Shown piece after piece: positions 43,522 to 51,075 of a DNA stretch of 63,649 bases. The notes under the pieces were generated by a model. The model was not told where the DNA came from and did not search any database. It saw nothing but the letters and a program-made list of their open reading frames with translations. Each line of letters starts with the position of its first letter. The stretch's first letter is position 1. The DNA comes from an uncultured Lachnospiraceae bacterium (GTDB taxonomy: Bacteria; Bacillota; Clostridia; Lachnospirales; Lachnospiraceae), in contig CAJTVL010000019.1 of NCBI GenBank assembly GCA_910579425.1, positions 1 through 63,649 on the forward strand, read 5' to 3'. The translations under genes were made by a program, and so were the position numbers.

Positions 43522-45573
43522 ATGAAAAAGAAAAAAAATCTTCTTTGCACAGTTCTGGCATTTCTTATTTTTCTTCTGGGCTCCTCTTCCGCCTACGCTA
43601 TGGAAGAAGACGACTCCAAGAAAGAAGAAACCACTGCTCCTTATATTGTTATTTTAAACGGCGATCCTGCGACAGACCGCTTTCCCTTAAAGGAAACCTC
43701 CGTAACCACCAATATCGACGGCGTCATCGCGGAAACCTATGTGGTTCAGACTTATTCCAACGAGGGAAGCAGCCCCATCAATGCCAGCTATGTCTTTCCC
43801 GCCTCCACCAATGCCACAATTCACGGAATGCAGATGATCATAGGGGACAACATTGTCACTGCCAAAATCAAGGAAAAGGAAGAGGCCAAGGAGGAATTCG
43901 AGGAAGCAAAAAGCGAAGGCAAAAGCGCCTCCCTGCTGGAGCAGCAGCGTCCCAATGTGTTTACCATGGATGTGGCAAACATCATGCCCGGCGACGATGT
44001 CCGCATCGAGCTGCATTACACGGAACTGATCGAGCCTGAGGAAAATACTTATCAGTTTGTATTCCCCACCGTTGTGGGGCCCCGCTATCCAAGTCCGGAG
44101 GAAAGCTCCGAAGAAAGCTCCGAAAAACCGGAGCAGGAAAACGGCGGGCAGGACGCCTGGGTGGAAACTCCCTATCTGTCACAGGAGGTAACTCCTCCGG
44201 ATAAATATAACATCACTGTCAATCTCTCCGCAGGCCTTCCGATCGCAGACGTGAGCAGCAGCTCCCATGACATACGTGTTGCCAAAAAAGACGACGGCTC
44301 TGCCAGGATCACCCTTTCCAATCCAGGAGATTATGCGGGAAACCGGGACTTTATCCTTGATTATAAGTTAAACGGCGAGGAAGTGGACTGCGGCCTGATG
44401 TTAAATCAGGGGGAAGACGAAAACTACTTTATGCTGATGGTACAGCCGCCGGAGCGCTGCGAAACGGAGGATATTCCGCCCCGTGAATATATGTTTGTCC
44501 TGGATGTATCCGGTTCCATGTGCGGTTTTCCCATGGATACCGCCAAAGACCTGATCAGGGATCTGGTGGGCAACCTGAAGGAGACCGATTCCTTCAACCT
44601 GATGATGTTCTCCGACGAGGCCTATCTCATGTCCTCTGCCCCGGTTGCCGCCAACGAAAAAAATATCAAAACCGCTCTCCGGCTCATCGACGAACAGCAG
44701 GGAGGCGGAGGGACGGAGCTTGCTCCTGCCCTGGAATCCGCCCTGAGCTTCTTAGGCGACGACAAGGCCAGAAGCGTGATCGTCATCACAGACGGATATA
44801 TTTCCGGGGAAAAAGAAATCTTCAACATTGTGGAAGACAATCTGGATAAGGTAAGCTTTTTCTCCTTCGGAATCGGCACCTCCGTAAACCGGTATCTCAT
44901 CGACGGAATCGCAAAAACAGGCATGGGAGAATCCTTCGTGGTTACGGATTCCGCAGAGGCCTCCGAAACCGCCCAGCGCTTCCGCACCTACATCGAGTCT
45001 CCCATCCTCACTGACATTCAGGTCAGTTACGACGGGTTTGAGGTGTATGACGTGGAGCCCAAAAAGCTTCCTACTCTCTTCGCTCAACGGCCCATTGTGG
45101 TATACGGAAAATGGCGCGGAGAGCTGACCGGAACGGTCAAAATCACCGGGAATAACGGCAGCGGAAAGTTTGTCCAAGAAATTCCCCTTAAAGAAATAGA
45201 ACCTCTCAAGGACAACGACGCCATACGCTATCTCTGGGCTCGCAAAAAAATGGAACGGCTCACCGATTACGGACTGAGCGAAAACGATCCCGACATCAAA
45301 GGAGAAGTAACCCAGCTTGGCCTGAAATACAGTATGATGACCCCCTATACCTCCTTTGTTGCAGTCATCGAAACCGTCAGAAATCCTGCGAAAGAAAGCA
45401 AGGACGTTGACCAGCCTCTTCCTCTGCCCTTACAGGTTTCCGACCTGGCAGTGGGTGGCTACCGGATCGGCTCGGAACCCGGCGACGCGCTGCTTGTCCT
45501 GGCCATGGGGCTGGTATTTGGTCTGATATTTTTAAAGCGCACCCGTAGCAGAAATCCGCGCACACACCTTTAA
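43522..45573 (+). CDS. VIT and VWA domain surface protein with exosortase-type C-terminal signal
   Basis: The ATG at 43522 (GAGAGG upstream) begins a 683-residue protein with a signal peptide ending near SSAYA. A VIT domain occupies about residues 40-185, an acidic linker follows, then a VWA domain (about 320-490) with the MIDAS residues FVLDVSGSM, GGGGTEL and VITDG. The C-terminus is GGYRIGSEP, a single hydrophobic segment (LLVLAMGLVFGLIFL) and KRTRSRNPR. This SEP-transmembrane-basic tail is what exosortase substrates show, in particular the MSEP-CTERM class. The next gene encodes an exosortase, so the two form a dedicated enzyme-substrate pair. Confidence 0.88.
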   Translation: MKKKKNLLCTVLAFLIFLLGSSSAYAMEEDDSKKEETTAPYIVILNGDPATDRFPLKETSVTTNIDGVIAETYVVQTYSNEGSSPINASYVFPASTNATIHGMQMIIGDNIVTAKIKEKEEAKEEFEEAKSEGKSASLLEQQRPNVFTMDVANIMPGDDVRIELHYTELIEPEENTYQFVFPTVVGPRYPSPEESSEESSEKPEQENGGQDAWVETPYLSQEVTPPDKYNITVNLSAGLPIADVSSSSHDIRVAKKDDGSARITLSNPGDYAGNRDFILDYKLNGEEVDCGLMLNQGEDENYFMLMVQPPERCETEDIPPREYMFVLDVSGSMCGFPMDTAKDLIRDLVGNLKETDSFNLMMFSDEAYLMSSAPVAANEKNIKTALRLIDEQQGGGGTELAPALESALSFLGDDKARSVIVITDGYISGEKEIFNIVEDNLDKVSFFSFGIGTSVNRYLIDGIAKTGMGESFVVTDSAEASETAQRFRTYIESPILTDIQVSYDGFEVYDVEPKKLPTLFAQRPIVVYGKWRGELTGTVKITGNNGSGKFVQEIPLKEIEPLKDNDAIRYLWARKKMERLTDYGLSENDPDIKGEVTQLGLKYSMMTPYTSFVAVIETVRNPAKESKDVDQPLPLPLQVSDLAVGGYRIGSEPGDALLVLAMGLVFGLIFLKRTRSRNPRTHL

Positions 45574-45610
45574 ACCCAAGGCAGAAACAAAGGTTAGAAA
45601 GGAACCCCGT

Positions 45611-46423
45611 ATGAAGATTTCCGGACTGAAAAATCTGATAAAGGAATATCATATCTTCTATTTAACCGCCGCCCTCCTGCTGGTGATCCTTAAGCTCCTT
45701 TACCGGAAAGCGGACAGCGACGATCTGCAATGGCTTCTTGCGCCCACCGCCCGGTGGGTGCAGACCCTGAGCGGCAAGCCTTTTGAATATCTTTCCCGAA
45801 TCGGCTATGTCAATCACGAACTGCGTTTTGTCATTGCCAGATCCTGCAGCGGCTTTCAGTTTATGCTGATCTGTGCCGCCGCCCTCATTTTCTCCTTCTT
45901 ACACCGGATTGTCCCGGCCGGCTCCCCCGAACGCGGGAGCAATGCCGCCGCATCCAATCTGTTTTCCAAATCACTCTGGGGGTCTGGCTGGATCGCGGCC
46001 GGTTTTGGTCTTTCCTACATAATAACTATTTTGGTCAATACAGTCCGCATCCTTCTGTCCATTGACCTTCCGCCGCTTCTGGAAAGGGTATCCCTGGGCG
46101 GCCTGCTTACTCCTGACCGTCTCCACACACTGATCGGCACCGTAGTTTATTTTGCTTCCCTGCTGATGATTTATCAGGCGGCGGATACCCTTACCCTGAA
46201 GCTCTGTGCCCCGCACAGGCCTCTTCCCCGGATCGGCTCCAAAGCCTTCTTCCGGTTTTTGCAGCCTGCCTTCTGGTACTTTTTCTTCGTGCTGGGAATC
46301 CCTGTTCTGACCAGAGCCTACCGAAACGGCCTTTCTCAGTTCGCGGACTATGCAATCCTTGTGACTCTGGCAGGCTCCGTGCTTCTTGCCCTGTTTACTC
46401 TCGCAGGGAATCTGCGCCGCTAG
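45611..46423 (+). CDS. xrtK: Exosortase, K-like
   Basis: A 270-residue protein with about seven membrane segments. The transpeptidase residues of exosortases are visible: Cys79 in ARSCSGFQFML, Arg146 in LVNTVRILLS, His172 in DRLHTLIGTVVYFASLL. It starts 38 bases after the VIT/VWA gene (GAAAGGAA upstream of the ATG) and is followed by a bidirectional terminator, so the operon is just these two genes. It should cut after the SEP motif of its neighbour and transfer the protein to an unknown acceptor. The K subtype is assigned from the VIT/SEP partner and is less certain than the family. Confidence 0.82.
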   Translation: MKISGLKNLIKEYHIFYLTAALLLVILKLLYRKADSDDLQWLLAPTARWVQTLSGKPFEYLSRIGYVNHELRFVIARSCSGFQFMLICAAALIFSFLHRIVPAGSPERGSNAAASNLFSKSLWGSGWIAAGFGLSYIITILVNTVRILLSIDLPPLLERVSLGGLLTPDRLHTLIGTVVYFASLLMIYQAADTLTLKLCAPHRPLPRIGSKAFFRFLQPAFWYFFFVLGIPVLTRAYRNGLSQFADYAILVTLAGSVLLALFTLAGNLRR

Positions 46424-46476
46424 ATACGCAGGCAAAGGCTGTCAGGCAAACCTGCGCCGCCAGGCGCACTATACGC

Positions 46477-46506
46477 AAAAAGAGTCCGGCAGGCCGGACT
46501 CTTTTT
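46477..46506. terminator. Bidirectional terminator between the exosortase and LysR genes
   Basis: AAAAAGAGTCCGG, four bases, CCGGACTCTTTTT: a perfect stem with A and T flanks that works on both strands for the two convergent genes. Confidence 0.95.
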
Positions 46507-46533
46507 ACACGCCAAAGCATGGCTGCACCAAGC

Positions 46534-47442
46534 TTACATCACGCTCTCTCTGAACTTTTCCACTTCCTCCAAGTATTTCAGTCCCAAAGGGCTGATCGCC
46601 GCCCCTTTCCGTGTCAGATAACCAATGGTCATGACCTCATCTGAGCGAAGCCTGACGGCGCAGTAATCGGAACCGTTCAGGCTCTCGCAGATGATACCGG
46701 AACACAGGGTAAATCCGTTGAGCCCCACCATGAGATTGAGCAGGGTCGCCCGGTCATTGGCTTTGATCAGACGCTTATAGGCATAGGTACTGAGTACCTC
46801 CTCGGCAAAATAAAAGGAATTATTGATCCCCTGCTCAAAGGAAAGACAAGGGTATTCATCCAGCTCCTCCATGTCGATTTCCCTTTTTCCGGCAAGAGGA
46901 TGCCCTTTCCACATGTACACGTAGATGCCGCATTGCAGAATCTCGTGGAACTCCACCTCGGACTCCTGAAACAGCTTAGTCAGCACCGCCCTGTTAAAAT
47001 CGTTCAGGTAGAGTATCCCGATCTCGCTTCGGAAATTCTTCACATCCTCTATCACCTCGTAGGTTTTGGTCTCATGGACTGCAAACTCATACTCATCCAT
47101 CCCGAATTGCTTTACCAGCTCCACAAAGGCCTTCACCGCAAAGGTATAATGCTGCATGGAAACGCTGAAACGCTTCTTGCTGTTTCGCTTTTCAATATAG
47201 CGGTCCTCCACCAGGCGGTACTGCTCCACCACCTGCCTGGCATAGCCCAGAAACTCCTCCCCCTCCGGTGTGATCCTGACCCCTCTGTTGCTTCTGTTAA
47301 AAAGGGTAATTCCGATCTCTTCCTCCAAATCCTTCACCGCCTGGGAAAGGCTGGGCTGTGCAATAAAAAGAGTTCTGGCGGCCTCATTCATGGAATGGGT
47401 ATCTGCCACGGCAAGCACGTACCGAAGCTGTGTCAGTGTCAT
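46534..47442 (-). CDS. LysR-family transcriptional regulator
   Basis: 302 residues. The N-terminal winged helix-turn-helix is standard (MNEAARTLFIAQPSLSQAVK), followed by a LysR substrate domain (about 90-300). It begins 26 bases after the metQ stop on the same strand, so metQ and this gene are co-transcribed. It may respond to methionine or cysteine status, but this is inference from position alone. Confidence 0.92.
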   Translation of the reverse strand: MTLTQLRYVLAVADTHSMNEAARTLFIAQPSLSQAVKDLEEEIGITLFNRSNRGVRITPEGEEFLGYARQVVEQYRLVEDRYIEKRNSKKRFSVSMQHYTFAVKAFVELVKQFGMDEYEFAVHETKTYEVIEDVKNFRSEIGILYLNDFNRAVLTKLFQESEVEFHEILQCGIYVYMWKGHPLAGKREIDMEELDEYPCLSFEQGINNSFYFAEEVLSTYAYKRLIKANDRATLLNLMVGLNGFTLCSGIICESLNGSDYCAVRLRSDEVMTIGYLTRKGAAISPLGLKYLEEVEKFRESVM

Positions 47443-47468
47443 CGCTTGGCTCCTCTATTGATTCTCAT

Positions 47469-48281
47469 TTACGCAAAAGGGATTACCGCTCCGTCATAGG
47501 TCTCATTTATGTAGTTCTTAATATCCTCTGACTTAAGCGCATCCACAAGAGCCTTGATCTTGTCGGCATTTTCATTGCCCTCTTTTACGGCAATCACATT
47601 CACATAGGTTTTAGCTGCCTCCGAATCCGCGCTTTCGTAAGCGATGGAATCCTTTGCCACGGAAAAGCCTGCCTCCAATGCATAATTTCCGTTTAATACC
47701 ACGAATGCCACCTCTTCCACTACTCTGGGCACCTGTGCCGCTTCCAGCTCCACGATTTCAAGATTGTGAGGGTTCTCCACAATATCATTCACCGTTGCAT
47801 TTAAACCCGCTCCGTCCTTTAAGGTGATCAGTCCGTTGTCCTGCAACAGCAAAAGCGCACGGGCCTCATTGGTGGTATCATTGGGAACCGCTACGCTGTC
47901 CCCCTCCGCCACCTCTGAAAGACCGCTCTTGGTACCGGGATAAATTCCGAATGGCTCATAATGAATTCCCCCTGCATTTACCAGATGGGTGCCCTTTTCT
48001 TCATTAAAACTGTCCAGATAAGGGATATGCTGGAAATAGTTGGCGTCGAAATCTCCGCTTTCCACCACCTCATTGGGCTGTACATAATCGTCAAAAACAG
48101 TTACCTGAAGGTCATAGCCCTGCTCTGAGAGAATCGGCTTTGCCTGTTCAAGAAGCTCTGCATGGGGGGTCGACGATGCCGCCACCTTGATTACCTTGTC
48201 GTCTGCGCCGCCTGTCCCGCAGCCGCTGAGCGCTCCTGCCAGAGCTGCCCCTGTCAGCAATAATGCCAATAATTTTTTCAT
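47469..48281 (-). CDS. metQ: MetQ/NlpA-type methionine-binding lipoprotein
   Basis: The ATG at 48281 (GAGGAAAG upstream) begins a 270-residue lipoprotein: LTGAALAGALSGCGTGG gives the lipobox. The mature part is typical of the NlpA family: KVAASSTPHAELLEQAKPIL, FDANYFQHIPYLDSFN, VPNDTTNEARALLLLQ. It binds D- or L-methionine or a related amino acid for an ABC importer. The ATPase and permease genes (metN, metI) are not adjacent, so it must work with subunits encoded elsewhere. Confidence 0.93.
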   Translation of the reverse strand: MKKLLALLLTGAALAGALSGCGTGGADDKVIKVAASSTPHAELLEQAKPILSEQGYDLQVTVFDDYVQPNEVVESGDFDANYFQHIPYLDSFNEEKGTHLVNAGGIHYEPFGIYPGTKSGLSEVAEGDSVAVPNDTTNEARALLLLQDNGLITLKDGAGLNATVNDIVENPHNLEIVELEAAQVPRVVEEVAFVVLNGNYALEAGFSVAKDSIAYESADSEAAKTYVNVIAVKEGNENADKIKALVDALKSEDIKNYINETYDGAVIPFA

Positions 48282-48373
48282 GATACTTTCCTCCTCATGT
48301 TCTCTTAGCCGCCGTCTCTTTCTCTTTTTCGACGGCTGCCGTTTGACTTTTTGTCCGTCATATACAAGTACAG

Positions 48374-48403
48374 AGTATAGCATCATTCCTTTTGTTTGTA
48401 CAA
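48374..48403 (-). promoter_or_regulatory. Promoter of metQ-lysR
   Basis: TTGTAC (48398-48403) and TATACT (48374-48379) on the minus strand are 18 bases apart. The leader of about 90 bases contains a GCCGTC/GACGGC hairpin near 48307-48334 but no SAM riboswitch or T-box pattern. Confidence 0.6.
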
Positions 48404-48431
48404 TATCTAAAAAATTTTACTGGTTATAGGT

Positions 48432-48968
48432 TTATCCTATAACGTCTATCTGACACATTTTCATGGTGAGCAGGGCCGCCTCATGACTTTCCGGCGTCAC
48501 TCCCGCGGTGCAGGAGGCGTCCACCCTGATCAGAGCCTCGGGCATTTTGGCTTTCAGCAAGAGCGCGTTGGATACCACGCAGATGTCCGTACACAGCCCC
48601 ACCAGCTCGATCTCCTGCTCTTCTTCGTTCCCGGCAGCCAGTTCAAAAATCGTTTCGGCAAGGGTCTCGCTGCCAAAGGTCGGCTTGTCAATAATCCTGG
48701 CTCCCGCCTTATTTAACGCCTCCGCGATCTCCTCCCTGAGATCCCAGCCTTTCGTCCCTCTGATACAGTGAGGCACAGGCAGATGCCTGCCCTCGGAGGT
48801 ATCCATGTAATTTTCTCCATGGGTATCCCTGGTGGCAAAGATCAATTCTCCCTGATAGCTCTCAATCTTTTTCACCACCCCTGCTACAATGGCCTGGGCC
48901 TGGCCGGTTCCCAGAGCCCCGTCAATAAAATCGTTCTGCATATCCACCACTACCAGTATTTTCTGCAT
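48432..48968 (-). CDS. Cysteine hydrolase, nicotinamidase/isochorismatase-like
   Basis: 178 residues from the ATG at 48968 (AGGAG upstream; a GTG two codons earlier is less likely). The catalytic set is visible: Asp in VVVDMQNDFIDGAL, and Cys in LVGLCTDICVVSNALLLKA. The metal-like DTHGENY motif fits nicotinamidase (PncA), which deaminates nicotinamide for NAD salvage. The gene is followed by the metQ unit. Repeat copy 3 ends at its ribosome site. Confidence 0.88.
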   Translation of the reverse strand: MQKILVVVDMQNDFIDGALGTGQAQAIVAGVVKKIESYQGELIFATRDTHGENYMDTSEGRHLPVPHCIRGTKGWDLREEIAEALNKAGARIIDKPTFGSETLAETIFELAAGNEEEQEIELVGLCTDICVVSNALLLKAKMPEALIRVDASCTAGVTPESHEAALLTMKMCQIDVIG

Positions 48969-48979
48969 ATTCACTCCTG

Positions 48980-49030
48980 TCCGCGTACTTTGGTACGCAC
49001 AACCCCGGGAAGGGAACTCTCCCTTCCCAT
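48980..49030 (-). repeat. Double-hairpin intergenic repeat, copy 3
   Basis: Minus strand: GGGAAGGGA/TCCCTTCCC hairpin, CGGGGTTGTGC, then GCGTAC caaa GTACGC hairpin, ending at the AGGAG of the hydrolase gene. Same architecture and near-identical core as 14278-14336. Confidence 0.65.
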
Positions 49031-49032
49031 AA

Positions 49033-51075
49033 CTAATCCAGCTCGCTCAGCCCCGTATAGAGCTCGTAGTACCGTCCCTTTTGCAACAGCAGATCATCAT
49101 GGTCGCCCCGCTCAATAATTTCCCCGTTTTCAAGCACCATGATTGCATTGGCATTGCGCACGGTGGAAAGCCTGTGGGCGATGACCAGGGTGGTTCTCTC
49201 TGCCATCAGACGGTCCATTCCCTTCTCGATATGCTTTTCGGTTCTGGTATCTACCGAGCTGGTGGCCTCATCCAGAATCAGGATGGGCGCTTTAGAGATG
49301 GCCGCTCTGGCGATATTGATGAGCTGCCTCTGCCCCTGGCTTAAATTGGCCCCGTCTCCCTCCAGCATGGTATCATACCCGCGCTCTAAGTGGACAATGA
49401 AAGAATGGGCGCTGGCTGTCCTTGCCGCCTGCTCCACCTCCTCATCGGTGGCGTCCAGTCTGCCGTAGCGGATATTTTCCCGCACCGTCCCTGTAAACAA
49501 ATGGGTATCCTGCAAAACCATGGAAATATTCCTTCGAAGACTGTCCCTCTCCAACTGGGTAACGGGAATCCCGTCTATAGTAATGCTTCCCCCGTCAATG
49601 TCATAAAACCGGTTGATCAGGTTGGTGATGGTCGTCTTACCAGCTCCCGTGGAACCTACAAAGGCAATCTTCTGCCCCGGCTTTGCATACAGGGAAATAT
49701 GCTTCAATATGGTTTTATCAGGATTATATCCAAAAGTCACATCCGTAAGGGTCACCGCCCCCTTTACTTCTTTATAATAATACCCGTCGTCCTCCCTGAC
49801 TACACTTTCCATGAAATTTTCTGAATTCACGATCTCGTTTTCTTTGGGAATCCGATAAAGGCTTCTCTTTTCATTCTTCCCGGGGCCCTTCGCGCTCTCT
49901 TCCGGCTCCTCCACAATGCTGACCGCACAGGCTTCGTCTTCCTTCTCCGGCGCCTCGTCCATCACGGCAAATACCCGCTCTGCACCTGCCAGGGCTGAAA
50001 AAATAGTGTTCACCTGCATAGCCACCTCATTGACCGGTCGGGAAAACTGTCTGGAATAATTTACAAATACAGTCAGGCCTCCAATATCAAATCCCTTCAG
50101 CACACAGAGAATCCCCCCGATGCAGGCGGTCAGGGAATAGCTTACCTGACTTAAATTTCCCATCACAGGCCCCATAATACCGCCGAAAAACTGAGCCTTA
50201 ATCTGCTTTCCCCGAAGATCCTGATTTAAGAATTCAAACTCTTCCCGGGAATCCTCCTCGTGGTTAAAGACCTTGACTACCTTCTGTCCCGTCACAGTCT
50301 CTTCAATATAGCCGTTTATGGTGCCGATGGCCGCCTGCTGGGCCCGGTAATACTTCCGGCTTCTGCCGCCTACGATCTGAACGGCCTTAAGCATCACCGG
50401 AACCATAATAATCGTGATCAGGGTCAGCCACACATTAGTATAAACCATAAGGGCAAAGGTTCCCACAATATTGATGGTGCCGGAGATCAACTGGACCACC
50501 GTGTTGTTGAGCATTTCCCCCACCGCATCCACGTCATTGGTAAAACGGCTCATCACATCCCCGTGATTGTTGGTATCGTAATAGCGCACGGGAAGCTTCT
50601 GCATCTTTCCGAAAAGATCGTTTCTAAGCTTGCAAATGGCATTCTGGGAAATCCCGATCATGATTCTCTGCTGCAGATACTGTGCGGCCACCCCTGTCAG
50701 GTAAATGACTGCCATAGTCAAAATCCCTTTCAGGAGAAGGGCTGCGCTTCCCTCCGGAGAGGTCAGACCGTTGATAATGGGACGCAGCATATAGGAGCCT
50801 GCCAGATTAGCAAAGGTGCCGCCGATTACGCAAAGGACAACAACGAAGAGCTTTAGCTTTTCGTGGGAAATGTAGGCAAAGAGCCGTCCCATGGTTTTCT
50901 TCACATTTTTGGGCTTTTTCACCGGCATCCCCCCTCTGCCGCCCCGGCCCCTTCCCGGCCCGGGTCCGGGTCCTTTGGGGCCGCCCGGCCCTGCCGCCAT
51001 TTCTATTTGATCCGGGGAAGGATTTAATCTGCTCTCATATTTTTTCTGCAAATATTCCAGTTTCTCCTGCTTCAT
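49033..51075 (-). CDS. ABC exporter half-transporter, catalytically complete ATPase
   Basis: 680 residues: a Gly/Pro/Arg-rich N-terminal tail, six transmembrane helices (about 55-340), then an ATPase domain. Walker A is GSTGAGKTT, the signature LSQGQRQLINIARA, Walker B ILILDEATSSVD with the catalytic Glu, and the switch histidine lies in VIAHRLST. Its start overlaps the stop of the partner by one base (TAATG). With the partner it forms a heterodimeric multidrug exporter of the BmrCD/LmrCD type. The inserted segment before the ATPase (about 385-430) is charged and unusual. Confidence 0.93.
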   Translation of the reverse strand: MKQEKLEYLQKKYESRLNPSPDQIEMAAGPGGPKGPGPGPGRGRGGRGGMPVKKPKNVKKTMGRLFAYISHEKLKLFVVVLCVIGGTFANLAGSYMLRPIINGLTSPEGSAALLLKGILTMAVIYLTGVAAQYLQQRIMIGISQNAICKLRNDLFGKMQKLPVRYYDTNNHGDVMSRFTNDVDAVGEMLNNTVVQLISGTINIVGTFALMVYTNVWLTLITIIMVPVMLKAVQIVGGRSRKYYRAQQAAIGTINGYIEETVTGQKVVKVFNHEEDSREEFEFLNQDLRGKQIKAQFFGGIMGPVMGNLSQVSYSLTACIGGILCVLKGFDIGGLTVFVNYSRQFSRPVNEVAMQVNTIFSALAGAERVFAVMDEAPEKEDEACAVSIVEEPEESAKGPGKNEKRSLYRIPKENEIVNSENFMESVVREDDGYYYKEVKGAVTLTDVTFGYNPDKTILKHISLYAKPGQKIAFVGSTGAGKTTITNLINRFYDIDGGSITIDGIPVTQLERDSLRRNISMVLQDTHLFTGTVRENIRYGRLDATDEEVEQAARTASAHSFIVHLERGYDTMLEGDGANLSQGQRQLINIARAAISKAPILILDEATSSVDTRTEKHIEKGMDRLMAERTTLVIAHRLSTVRNANAIMVLENGEIIERGDHDDLLLQKGRYYELYTGLSELD

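Noticed and set aside
48282..48373. SAM riboswitch or T-box in the metQ leader
   Set aside because: Only one short hairpin is present; neither the T-box TGGNACC-type sequence nor S-box core elements can be found.
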